DNA of 64,000 nt from Ascaphus truei. Its lineage: Eukaryota; Chordata; Amphibia; Anura; Ascaphidae. The position numbers and the translations under genes were made by a program. The DNA lies in NCBI GenBank assembly GCA_036426205.1, contig CM071574.1:17826440-17890439 (forward strand), given 5' to 3'. Of this stretch, positions 44,974 to 56,308 are shown piece by piece. The notes beneath the pieces were generated by a model, which worked only from the letters and a program-made list of their open reading frames with translations, was not told where the DNA came from and did not search any database. Positions within the stretch are counted from its first letter, which is position 1. Every line of letters begins with the position of its first letter.

Positions 44974-46136
44974 TTCAATCTTAAGTAGTTCCCCAAGAAA
45001 TATGGTGTTCCCTTCTTACTCTCTGTTTAATTCCAAAACTCTCTTCTACTTGCGCATAAAAACATTTGGCACTATTAAGATATTGATTTTTGGCTTTTTC
45101 TAATGACTCCTCAATGACCCTTGTCCTTTCTTTATCAAGTAAGCGGTGGTGTTATGAAATTAGTGTGCTTTAAGTACAAAATATGACAGTGCAAATTATG
45201 TGCTTGCAGTTAAAATGGATGTCTTATGAAGTTGTAGCTACAGTAGTAGAAGGTATTAGGCCAAGCGTAAGACAAGGTCCAGTAGTAAATTATTTAGAAA
45301 TGAGGGGCACAAGTATGGAATGAACAATCCAAGTCTTTTTAAGGTTTCGGAGAGAATCGGTATCCCTCTTACAACTCTGTATGTAATATTCTCTTTTTCT
45401 GTATATCTGCCATACCCAATAAAGAACCCTGAGAGGTTCGAAAGCTTATCAACTACTTGCTGGTTCAATCAAAGGTATCATACCACCTACTCTCTTCTCC
45501 CTCCTATGTTACTTAACTACAAGGAAGAAGGGACCAACACGGCTACCCACCCTTCTTTGCCATTCATAGCAAGTGTTTATGGAGGATATCCTCAAAGAAA
45601 GTGAAACTGAATATTCTGTCAAACCAGGTGATGACCAGGTCACTTCGTTGCTACTGCTGTGTCTCTTTTGATGATTTAGGTGAATTTCCTTTTCTCAAGT
45701 TAGCTTTAGTCTGGTTGCATCTTCCTAAGGAGCCGGCCATGGGAGGATTTGTATGAGTGCTGTTGTTTTCTTTGACATGCAGTAGTTAATACTCAGCTAA
45801 GAAAAATATCCTTGCTTTTGTTGTACTTTGTATTAGATGTTGTAGTCATTGAGAATATTATGGTTAACAGCTTCATTATGATTAGTGATGATCAAGGTGA
45901 CCGACTAACATGAATAATAATCACCCTTGTAGGTATAAAACACCCCCAAAAATGTAATCTGTAAGATAAATACTAAATACAAGACTAGTTTCCATGAAGA
46001 TTAGGAGAGTGGCGTATGTTGGTACCAGAATACAACTGTGAGTTTTCCTTGAGGCACTCAAGAAAAGAGAGTAAGCGGTCACAAATTAATTTTCCCTCCC
46101 CCAAAAATTAAGCATGAATCCCTATTACACTTACTT
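44971..46136. other. unclassified AT-rich sequence around the possible old repeat
   Basis: Apart from the segment at 45330-45560, nothing is classifiable here. Confidence 0.35.
45330..45560 (+). repeat. possible old vertebrate interspersed repeat
   Basis: GAGGTTCGAAAGCTTATCAA, GGTTCAATCAAAGGTATCAT and GGGACCAACACGGCTAC occur in an order I associate with a widespread vertebrate dispersed repeat. I cannot name the family and could not check it. It may be coincidental. Confidence 0.35.
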
Positions 46137-46321
46137 TAAATTTATTTATTTAAAAAAATATTTTACCAGGAAGTAATACATTGAGAGTTACCGCTCGTTT
46201 TCAAGTATGTCCTGGGCACAGAGTTAAGACAAATAACACATGGTTACAAATACAGTTACATAAATGAACAGGGTATACATTATATACAAGACATTGCATG
46301 CACAGTTAAAGATAATATATA

Positions 46322-46798
46322 TTATGGGCGTATGAAACAGTTACGGGCCAGATTAAAATGTGAGACAGCCTTAGATTTGAAAGAACTTAAACTGGTGGTG
46401 GATGTGAGAGTCTCTGGTAGGTTGTTCCAGTTTTGGGGTGCACGGTAAGAGAAGGAGGAACGGCCGGATACTTTGTTGAGCCTTGGGACCATTAACAGTC
46501 TTTTGGAGTCTGATCTCAGATGATAAGTGCTGCATGTGGTAGGGGTGAAGAGCTTGTTCAGATAGCTGGGTAGCTTGCCCATAAAGAATTTAAAGGCAAG
46601 ACAGGAAAGGTGAACTTTGCGCCTAGACTCGAGTGATGACCAATCTAGTTCTTTGAGTATTTCGCAGTGATGTGTGTTGTAGTTGCATTGGAGAACAAAA
46701 CGACAAATGGAATTGTAGAGGGTGTCAAGTTTGCTAAGGTGGGTTTGAGGTGCCGAGCCATATACTATGTCTCCATAGTCAATAATTGGCATTAGCAT
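46322..46798 (-). pseudogene. LINE ORF2 C-terminal segment
   Basis: The 158-codon frame starts LMPIIDYGDIVYGSAP, continues with LKELDWSSLESRRKVH and YLNKLFTPTTCSTYHLRSDS, and ends SLSSFKSKAVSHFNLARNCF. This is the thumb and connection region after the RT in L2/CR1-group ORF2. It is out of frame with the RT segment, separated by a frame break at about 46800-46860. Confidence 0.85.
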
Positions 46799-46860
46799 CT
46801 GCTGTGTGATACCCTTTCTGACCAGGAGACTTAGGGAGGATTTGTTCCTGTAAAGTACCC

Positions 46861-48006
46861 CTAGTTTGGCATAGGTCGTGGTGTCAGGGTATTAATGTGC
46901 ATCCTGAATGTTAAGTGGGAGTCAAACCATATGCCCAGGTATTTAAAACTAGTGACAGGGGTTATTGTGGTGTTAGTGTTGGTTCTAATCTGGAGCTCAG
47001 ATGCTGGAAGCTTTAAAAATGTAGTCTTGATCCCAAATACCATTGTTACAGTCTTGTCAGTGTTTAAAAACAGTTTGTTTTGGGAAATCCAGTTTTCGAG
47101 TCTCAAAAAGTCAGACTGAAGTATGTGTTGAAGGTCAGAGAGGCTATGGCTGTGTGCATATAGGATTGTGTCATCTGCATACATGTGTATTGAGGCTTCC
47201 TTACAAGCTGTGGAAAGATCATTGATGAACACTGAGAAGAGTAGGGGCCCCAGAACAGAGCCTTGTGGGACATCACAGGTGATATTCAGGGGGTTGGAGT
47301 TAGAGCCTGAGATGGACACATGTTGGGATCTACCTGCTAGGTAGGACTGAAACCACTTTAAAGCATGCTTCCCTATTCCAGAGCTCTGGAGTTTGTTAAG
47401 CAGGATAGCATGATCAACAGTATCAAAAGCCTTTGCAAAATCTAGGAATACTGCACCAGTGAGTTGTCCCCGTTCCATTCCACACTGGATGTCATTGCAA
47501 ACTTTTAGCAGGGTAGTTACGGTGGAGTGTTTGGGGCGCAAGCCAGATTTGAATTGGCTAGGAAAATTTGTCTTGGTATAGTAATCGCTTAATTGGGAGT
47601 GGACACATTTTTCCATGACTTTGGATAGAATTGGGAGAAGTGAGATTGGCCTGTAGTTTGAGACAGTGTTTTTGTCCCCACTTTTGAAGATTGGGACAAC
47701 TCTGGCAGTTTTCCAGGTCTTAGGGATATGGCCTGCAGACAGGATAGAGTTGACTATGGAAGCAATTGGTTTGGCAATGGCTGGGGCACCAAGTCGTAGG
47801 AACCTAGATTGTAGTAAATCAGGTCCACATTGGCTGCTTAGTTTTAATTTGAGGAGCGCTTGTGTAATCTCCTCTTCGGATACTGGGCCAAATTGAAAAT
47901 TGTGGGCAGTGTTGGGAGGGGGTGGGGCTATGTGAGTACTCCCAGGATGAGATTCAGGTTTGTGGATTGGGCTGCATTTCGCTAATAAGTTAGTGGCACA
48001 CCCCAC
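46861..48006 (-). pseudogene. LINE ORF2 reverse transcriptase segment, 381 codons
   Basis: This is the largest convincing reading frame in the window. RT motifs are all present: NYRPISLLPILSKVMEK (residues 117-133), FLDFAKAFDTVDHA with catalytic Asp189 (187-200), [13 protein letters not shown] (245-257), YADD with Asp278 and Asp279 (276-279), and KYLG (355-358). The catalytic residues are intact. The family uses this enzyme to copy its RNA at the nicked target. The segment is cut off from its endonuclease and C-terminal parts by frameshifts, so a functional product is unlikely. The Met start is only the first Met in the open stretch, not a real start. Confidence 0.9.
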
Positions 48007-48476
48007 AAAGTAATAATTTAATGCATTTGCAATGTCAGTGGGGTTTGTCAGAGTAATATCCCCCTTAGTGATATTACTTGGTTGTTGATAGTTAGAAGGC
48101 TATAATATATTGTTGATAACCTTCCAGAAGTTAGCTGGGTTTGATGTATTCTGGTGGAGATTGTCAGAGTAATATTGTGCTTTTGCATGCCTTGTCTGCC
48201 TTGTGCACATGTTCCGCAGGCATCTGTATTAATTGAGATCCTTGCTCCCACTGCTACTTTGTAGATTTTCCACAAGGTATCCCTGAACTGGTAGAGCGCT
48301 ATAAGGTCAGTTGTAACCCATGGAAGTTGGGCCCCCAGTACCTTTATTTTGCGTAGTGGAGCATGGGTATCGCAGAGTTTTAAGAACTCGGATTGGAAAT
48401 AGTCGAGCGCAGAATCAGGGTTGGGAATTAAATCGATTCTGTGCCATGGGCAGTTGGTAAGGTCATCCTGAAACTG

Positions 48477-48884
48477 TTATAAGTTAAAGTTTCTAAATGT
48501 TCTAGTGAGGAGAACTTTAGGGCTTGAATGGGGCGGTTTAATTTTCCTTAGACAGTACACTATTGCATGGTCACTGAAAATATCAGGAAGGATGCCAGAG
48601 GATTGGATTCTGATGGGGTTTGAGGAGAGAATCCAGTCTAGCAAGGAATGGTTGTGGGATTTCAGGTTTGTCCGTGTGGGTTGGGAAATGAGTTGCGATA
48701 GGTTAAGTGATTTGATTTGTATCTGGATTTTGTGGTTTTTAGGGTCAAGCCAATTGTAGTTGAAATCCCCAAGAACTAGCAGCCTACTCTTCTCATTCAG
48801 AGAGGAAATGGAGCCAAGAAACTGGGTGATATCAGTCAGGGATTGTGGAGGGGCTTTAGGGGGACGGTAGATGCCAGCAAGCAA
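48477..48884 (-). pseudogene. LINE ORF2 endonuclease C-terminal half
   Basis: The frame contains AGIYRPPKAP (residues 3-12), GDFN (39-42), LLDWIL (81-86) and SDH (104-106). These are the late motifs of the exonuclease-endonuclease-phosphatase fold used by L2/CR1-group LINEs to nick the target; SDH carries the catalytic His. The reading continues upstream to about 48960 with an LVGKI..PKPI-like stretch before the element is truncated, so the N-terminal catalytic residues are missing. A frame break separates it from the linker and RT. Confidence 0.85.
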
Positions 48885-49136
48885 GATGGGCTTAGGAAAG
48901 AGGAGGCAGATTTTGCCAACTAGAATTTCAAAAGAGGGTGGTCTTGGGGTTTAGAGTTTAGAGTTACTGTTTCAGGTTGAGATCCCCTTCTGTTCTATTC
49001 AAAGTAAGGAGCAATAAATGAAAATCTAGAAATCCTCATCTTCTGCCTTTGTCAATTCATTGCTGGATGAAGTCCCATCATCTTTTATATATATGTATAT
49101 GTATATATATATATTATATCTAATATATCAGCGCTA

Positions 49137-49204
49137 GAGGAGAGAGAGAGGATGAGAGGAGAGGGAGAGAAGAGAGGCGAGAGAGAGAGAGAGAGAGAGA
49201 GAGA
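49137..49204. repeat. GA-rich microsatellite
   Basis: Imperfect GGAGAGA units followed by about 13 uninterrupted GA units. Confidence 0.9.
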
Positions 49205-49235
49205 CCTCTGTCTTTCACCATTATCACCCAGCACA

Positions 49236-49390
49236 CAGTGCTTCCACTGCTGCAGGGGATTCTGGGAAATGCATGCAAATGAGCACACAGTGCCACCTTT
49301 TGCTTCAAAACCATATGGCATGGTCCCCTGTAAACGAATGCTTGCTGCATATCACAGCTTTTGAGCACAGCCTGGGTTATGATGCATATA
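49236..49390 (+). repeat. dispersed repeat containing an octamer motif (copy 2)
   Basis: GCAGGGGATTCTGGGAAATG, ATGCAAATGAGCACACAGTG, CACCTTTTGCTTC and CACAGC.TTTGAGC..AGCCTGGGTTA match, in order, the inverse of 31270-31432. ATGCAAAT is the octamer sequence, but here it is simply part of a repeat. Confidence 0.65.
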
Positions 49391-50859
49391 CAAAATTACT
49401 TTGATATAAGATTGTAAATACATCAGTCATTTTGGTAGTGTCTGTCTGAAAATTATGTTCCTAAATATTTAATTAAAACATATATGGATATACAGGACTT
49501 TTTTTTACTAAGATATAAGCAGATTTCTTGTTTTGTTTATCTCTCAAATGGGCTGATTCGCCAAATGAGTGTAAAGAAAGAATTTAGAAAGAAAGAAAGA
49601 AGATAGCCCAATCAAGAAAGATTTATGTTTACCTTTTGCTATTGTGAAACAGAAAGAATACATTTAAACATGAACAGAAATATACTGTACTTAGACTACA
49701 TGAAGAATATTCCACAAAAGTGGTCTAGCAATCTATGAATCAACATCTATTTTTGCTGATATTGCCCAATATGCCCAATCAGAACAACAAAGAGCAAAGG
49801 TACAAAGCGAGTCACTTCTGACTTTTAACAAGAATGAACAAAATGCAGTGTAAGGATATGCTTAATGGAAATTCCTGCTGAAAGGGCATTTCACTATGTA
49901 CAGTATCTTGATTTTGAAAATGACCCGATTTTCTACCTACTGTACAAGGCAAATTAAATTGAGTGCTAAGCCATGGTTACCATGCATTTGGTTACTAATG
50001 CAAACATCCACTCACAGAGCCATCGTCTCATTTTGGTTATTCACGCAATAGATTGGGATCAGTTGAGAGTTTTTACAAAGCTGAATTGTGTGCATGTTCA
50101 CAGTGCGTAGTATCCAGTGACTGGCAAATAACTAATTCTATTTAGGGTGGGAGTGTGACCTCACTTCCCTGTCTACTGACTTTGGGCCTTGAGACTGACT
50201 ATGAGATCTCATCCAAAAGATAGAGGAGAGGGAGAGTGTAGTGATGCTCACTTAATACTGTGTTCTGGTTTTGGCTGTAAGTTCATTTGTTGCCTGAAGT
50301 CTGTTGATTATGGTTTTGGATTTCAGTAGAATATGTGAATTTCCCCATTTTGTTATCTAAATAAAATAGAAATAAAAAATAAAGTGGAATTTTATTTAAA
50401 TAATATTTATTAAACATAATTATATTTTATATTTTTTCATCTTTAATACATTATTTTATATTAACTGCTCTGTAGCTTATATAGTGCTCCAAAATGTTAA
50501 CCCCTTAGGAACCACATACATGCTATATTATTGTTTTGTTTCCTCTTTTCTCTTTCCATTGGAAGAAATACAAAAGAGACAGTATAAATTAGGTAGTGTA
50601 AGACCTGCTAAGATGCGTTTAACTTGAAGTGGTTGCACGCTTGAAATGGTTTGGCCAAAGGAAAGTCACCTAAACTCAGGAAGAAAAAATATATATAGAA
50701 AAACATATACTAATGTACTAAATCATTTGTCATATTGGATGTGCATTGGGGCTTCTTTGTTTATTATTATATGTTATATACACAATAAGTAACATGCTTG
50801 GCACAATAAAAAGGGTTAAATATCTACAAATATTGTAGTGTGTGTATATATATATAGTG

Positions 50860-50960
50860 TTCGACAAATCACCCAAAAATCTACTCGCCCAACCAAAAAA
50901 TCTACTCGCCACCTAGTCCCGCCCCCAACCCCGCCCCAACCCCGCCCCCAACCCTGCTTT
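50860..50960. repeat. short repeat with AAATCTACTCGCC and CCCCGCCC units
   Basis: AAAAATCTACTCGCC occurs twice (about 50875 and 50896), followed by three CCCGCCCCAACC-type units. It is probably the end of an unidentified dispersed repeat. Confidence 0.55.
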
Positions 50961-51109
50961 AAAATAAAATATATTAATAAATTTAATAAATTCCTAGTCA
51001 GAACAACATTCGTTTTTGACATAAATGTATTTATTGTATTACATTATACTACAATTAGTCCTTGTTGTTGTAAACCCTGGCTTGGCTACTGGCACAGACT
51101 ACATTGGTA

Positions 51110-51250
51110 AGTACATCTGGAAGCACAGAGTCCCCGAAGCTAAAATAAACAGGGTTCAGCTCCAGAGCACCCTGTTTCAATCCTGTATTTTAAAAAAGTG
51201 AAAAAAATGAAGACAAAAAAAAACTGGCTTGGATTGCCTCCTTTATGGAG
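51110..51250. mobile_element. right part of a TTAA-type foldback MITE
   Basis: GGTTCAGCTCCAGAGCACCC, TGTTTCAATCCTGTATTTTA and the terminus GGCTTGGATTGCCTCCTTTA match the right part of the element at 35420-35534. The expected TTAA reads TTAT here. The left part is absent. Confidence 0.55.
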
Positions 51251-51479
51251 TTTTGTGGATCTGGCTTTAAGCATGAGTTTAATGGACCTAATGTTTTTGG
51301 AATGGATATGCAAGAGAAGTAATGCTAAAGACATGCTAAAATGTGTTTTTTTTATCACTTCCAAAAATATCTTTACAAAATACTGTAGTACATAATCTAA
51401 AATTGAAAAATGGACCTTAGTCAAAACCAGAACCAAATATAAATATTTTTCAAAACCAAAAATGAAAATAAGCACAGGA

Positions 51480-52436
51480 ACCAATACTAACAGTAATCAC
51501 ACCACAAGTATGTAATAACGGTTTTACTGAGCACATATATAAAACGCAACCTACACCACACAGTATATAGTGCACCCAACCTCAATACACCAAATGAGTG
51601 TCCCCACAGTACAAAAGGTGCTTGGCACCAATACTCTGATGTCCTTTTCCCCAATGTTAAGGCCCACCCAATATTGTGTATGATAGCGCTACCCATGAAC
51701 CGTTGATGCACTTTAGTTGAGGTACCTGCCGGGTACTCCAGTACCCGGTGCGGCCGACTTGCAACAAGGATTCGCAGATCCAGCGACGTCGTCCGCGAAG
51801 GCGTCCGCCTCTGTCTGGGGTGAACTCCGGTAGGAGGGTCTCATCTTTAGGAGTCTCTTAACGTAGGTGGTTTGGTCCCAGACCACAGGCCATAGGCTGC
51901 GAATCACCGCACGGCGTCTTCGGAGCATTACACAAGATGGCCGCCACTATACTGTGCTCACTGCGAATGCGCACCCTCTCTGAAATGGTTGCTGACCCCT
52001 CCTACACTCTGTGCATGCGCGAGGTTCTACTGCACATGCGCAGCATTTTCAAGATGGCGGTGCCCTGTGCCGGCATCCGCCCGGAGCCCCAGGGACCCGT
52101 TCGCCCCATCCCAACACCTCTGTGCTTCCGCAGTGTACCGGAGTGGCTCCCACTGCAGCCGCATACTCCCCGCAGCAGAGCTACCAGCCAGGAGGTAAGG
52201 GGACACAGGGGAAGACCTGGCTACATGTAGGTAACCGAATATGAGTATCTACTTCATGATGGGGAATACTGTAGGACCATATTTGGTCATCTACGTCATC
52301 AAGGGGGTTGGACACACAGGATAATGTGAATCCTCCCGGGGCGGCAATAGATCTCCGCAGGCCCTATCCACAGCGCTGCAGACTTTTGCTTGTTTATCCG
52401 CAGTGCCAGGGACAGTAAGTCTTGCTACATCTGTAC
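51480..52436 (-). mobile_element. LTR-like block 3, minus strand
   Basis: On the minus strand it begins TGTAGCAAGACTTACTGTCC at 52436. Like LTR-like block 2 it has a CGCATGCGCAG-rich GC segment with GGCCATCTT (about 51930-52060), then TACCCGGCAGGTACC at about 51735-51721, a motif shared with block 2 at 39580. Related GTATTGGTTCCTGTG words appear near 51470. The 3' end seems truncated and no target duplication is visible. Open frames on the plus strand are GC-driven. Confidence 0.5.
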
Positions 52437-55400
52437 ATAATGCTATGTTAGTTAAATCATAGCGAACTTGGTGTTACACCCATTCAGACACTATGAAATC
52501 CCTATTTCAAGGTCTGGGTGAGTGTTTAAGTCAGAGCTAAACGACAAATTTAGCTCTGACTTAACTATCGTAATGTTGCTTCTTGCCTTAATCTTAACAG
52601 AGTTTAGTTAGTATGGGATGATAAAACGCCTACTGTATTTTGCATCTCATTATCCATGATCATAAAGTTGTGGTGAGCGACTAGGGATAAGCAAATACAA
52701 ATACAAGGTAAATAATAGAACAGCTATGGTAAGCCGTACAACCAATCATACAAACATACACACGGGGAATGGCAGGGTGATGTTTAAGCAAATAGATTAC
52801 CAAAGCTGATGCCAGCTCTACTCACACGGACAAGTGTGTGCAAGTCACATCAAGGTTTATCTCAGCTCTTTCCTCCAACCAGCTCTTATCACGTCTAAGG
52901 TCTTCTTGTAGAGGTGATCATATGGTGATCCCTCTTGTTGCACTCCAAAATAGGGGCGAAAACACGCTCATATGAGAAAAATGATACTTTACTAAAACAA
53001 AGAGTAAGTATACAAGACTTACATATGAATAAAGCACTTCCAGCCTCCATGTCCTTTGTGTCAGCTCCTTCAGGGATCCCCCTGTTGCCGTGTCTCTGCA
53101 GCTCATTATCCCTAATATCCATTTTAGTTAATGCAATGCTCTTTAGGGGAGAAAACATGTTACGTTATTGTCCTAAGTGAATACAGCGTTACTATTAACT
53201 TAAGTTGATGTCAAGATGTTGGATTAAGAGTAATTTTTCCTTCTGGTTTTGCTTGTCTAATAAAATTAGTTGCGTATAATTTTAGTTTGTTCTTAAACTT
53301 ACTGTAAAGTATTGCAGTGCTTTCTTAAGTGAAGGCATGTATTTATTTAAAGATGATGATAATGAAAGGCCTAACAGAATTGACTAGATCCGGGGGCCCA
53401 AGAACACTAACTTTCATTTCAGATTTAAATTTCAGCAGGCCAAAAATGCACAAATGCACTAGAAATTGTCAAACCTTCAAAAGACAATGACATTCAATAA
53501 ATGTGACAAACATAGGGTATGTTACACTTTATTAAAAACCAATCATCCAAATTAATGTAAAATATGCTCCATTGTTTATGAACAAATGCACAGGAAAGAA
53601 AAAGGCAATACCCCAATTTTTTTCAATCCTGTTCTACAGTATATTGATTTCTAACTGTATATGCTGTGGGGTTTTCTCTAAAATGCTTTGTGATTATTAT
53701 CAGAGTTTGGATGATCTGTGAGATGTCTTTTCTCAAAGACACAAAATGTACTGATAAACCAGAATACCTATTTTTACTCCTCTTTGCTCACTGAATTAGA
53801 TCAGGATCTTTTTGGGTGTAACCTCAATTCTGAGTGCACTGAACTCAAAAAGGGAAGTTGCATTTTAGGGCCTATAGTCTTCAATCACTTCCAGTAGGAT
53901 CCATATAAGCAAAAGGTCAGATTCTGTGCTTTCTTCTTTATATTAAATTACCAAGCAGACCTTTCTGTTACAGCACAGAAGGGTTAGGGTAGTGGTCTAT
54001 AAAGTTGGAAAATATTTCCAGTCAAGATGACATAGGATATCACCTCCATATATTAAGTTTGACAAATGTTTTTCAGTAAAAAAACTGACCATCTGGACAA
54101 TTCGTTTAAATTGTATTCTGCAATCTTGTCTTCTGTCTTTCTTGAATAAAATATATATATATCTTTTTTTAACACGATGTGCTATGATAATAAGCAAAGT
54201 TGATACATTTCCATAAATTGTTGCAGAAATGCACACATTAATATTGTTATTGTGATCTAACTAGTAACCAGAATTTAAAACGATGAGTGAGAACCAAATC
54301 ACATTCGATTTTTTTTATTTTTTTTCCCATTATACATTCTTCTAGGTCCAATTTGTTCTAAGTGTGATGGAGTACCATGGGACCAATTTAGAGTTGGCTA
54401 ACGACAGTGGAGTCGTACAGAAAACTCACTGCGCATTCAATAATTGGTGTTTTGCACCTTGTAAAAATAAGATCTTGATTTAGAGTTGGAATAAAATAGG
54501 TGCAAAACCCTGTTTACATTTGCCACGTTAATCTAACAACTCGATGGGCAGAGCAATATGTGTCGGTACCTAATTTATTTAAATGAGGTCAGCATGGGCA
54601 TTCACACTTTACATTGCATTTGCATTATGGTAGCAGCCAATTTAGAGTTGGATTAATGGCAGTTCTTGATGTAAGAACACTTCTTAATTATGTGCCAACA
54701 GGGACCAGGGGCAAACTCAGCTAAGCAAACTTATAAGAACCCCCCATTTCCAGCACTTTTTTTTGTAAGAAATAGCTGCAATTGCTGCGTTTTTCAGATG
54801 CTGGCACAACCTGGCAAAACAGACCTAGACCTCACAGAATAAGAGAGAGAATGTACAGTTTTTAATGTATTTGGCACGCCTGATGTACTCATTGAGCACT
54901 GTGACTTCCTTTCTGTTACATTTCTGCCTTCCTTTACCTCTCAGTGTGCTGGGTTCTCATGCCTTACTTCATGATTTTTCCATGCTTGCTTCTGCAGACT
55001 CTTGTTGCAGACTATAGGGAGGCCACTAAAAGTAACATTTTATCTGGCAGGTACTCATTTCCTGAAGCGCTAAAGTTATGCAGACGTAATTATTACATAT
55101 AAACGCAGTGCATAGATGTATGATTGATTGCACGCACATGTTAAAATCACGTATAGCAAATGGCACTAAGATAAGACCTAATTTTAATATTTTAAGAACA
55201 CTTATTTGTGACTGTTGCTCCAAATTCTAAATCGGGGTCTTATTTCTAAATAAGAAAAACCATGGCGCATAGCTATCTTCTTGACAAAAAGATTTTTTTG
55301 ACTCGGTCTAATCTCTAAATCAGGCCGTATGTTTCTTACACACTTAAGGCATTGCAGACAAATGCATGGATGCATGGGCGTGCTTGCCTAGTGCCCACAA

Positions 55401-56308
55401 CATACCACGACATGATATCACTACAATTAATATTCAGCTTTAGCACTTGTGTATTAGAGCAGATTTTTATTGAAAAGTTGCTATTTTTGAGTGAATAATT
55501 TTGAAACTGATCCCCTGCAGAATCAGGTTATGTTTCTAGATTATTTTATCTCTAGTTATACCAGAAAAGACAATGTAATTGAAACACGCACTTTTGTATC
55601 CTCAAACCTACATTGTATGTGTAACCTCCTGTGTGATGCAAGCAACACACTCACACTGCCCCATGGCAGGTTCCTCTCCAGTGTGTTATCGACATGTGAC
55701 TGATGATGGATATAAAAGCAGCCAATAACAAAGGCTGTGAAAGAGGTGGGACTAAGCGGTGCGGGCATGACAAGTGTGAGTCAGATCTGCAAGAGCTCGG
55801 CCGAGAGTGAACCGGGGCCAGTCTGAGTCCCGTTGATAGTGAGCCGAGACTTACCAGAGTGAGAGCAGTACATTGTGGCGAGAGGCCCAGCGGATCCTTG
55901 CCGGGAAGCTGCATGGAGCATTGAGCTCCATCGGAGGGGACGCTCAACAGTTGCAGTTAAAAGTGGTACCGAAGCACCTTTGTGAAGTATAGGCCTGCAA
56001 CATTTTAGTGCATTAAGAGCTCCAACAGTGATTACACAGATTTCCACACAAACACGCACATCACAGACTCAAATACACAGAACTGGGTGGCCCACGCTCA
56101 ACTTACCCTGATATACACCTGTGCAGCGTTTATGTGAAGTATTATGATATATGCTGTATTACGAGTGTAGTGATCCTTTGCGGACGATCACAAGGTTATT
56201 AAGTATTGGTAACCATTATATAAAATCGGTTGTATCACACATGCCATATACTTATTTTCCATTGTCTGACCTCAAGCCACGTGTAGCAATAAAGGACTCA
56301 GCCCCCAA
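52437..56308. other. unclassified stretch, mostly AT-rich
   Basis: No gene is recognised. A GC-richer segment at 55740-56060 follows a TATAAAAG at about 55711 and could be an LTR or an old promoter-like repeat. An AATAAAGGA signal occurs near 56288. Reading frames across it lack motifs. Confidence 0.35.

Larger units (their letters stand above)
46137..48960 (-). mobile_element. L2/CR1-type LINE, longest copy (family 1, copy 3)
   Basis: A 2.8 kb 5'-truncated non-LTR retrotransposon on the minus strand. In order it holds the C-terminal half of the apurinic-type endonuclease (about 48960-48477), a linker with YYSDNLHQNTSNPANFW (about 48170-48110, broken by frameshifts), the reverse transcriptase (48006-46861), the C-terminal domain (46798-46322) and the 3' untranslated tail ending in an AAATAAATTTA repeat near 46137. 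The element moves by target-primed reverse transcription in its family. This copy is inactivated by at least three frame breaks and 5' loss. It is the reference for the family 1 fragments at 2278, 9760 and 27405. Confidence 0.9.
48961..50857. other. unclassified stretch with simple repeats
   Basis: No gene is supported. TA runs lie at about 49086-49120. The rest is AT-rich apart from the GA tract and the dispersed repeat listed separately. Confidence 0.4.

Noticed and set aside
51937..52244. GC-rich plus-strand frames of about 70-97 codons
   Set aside because: These are overlapping frames in all phases within LTR-like block 3, with no domain.
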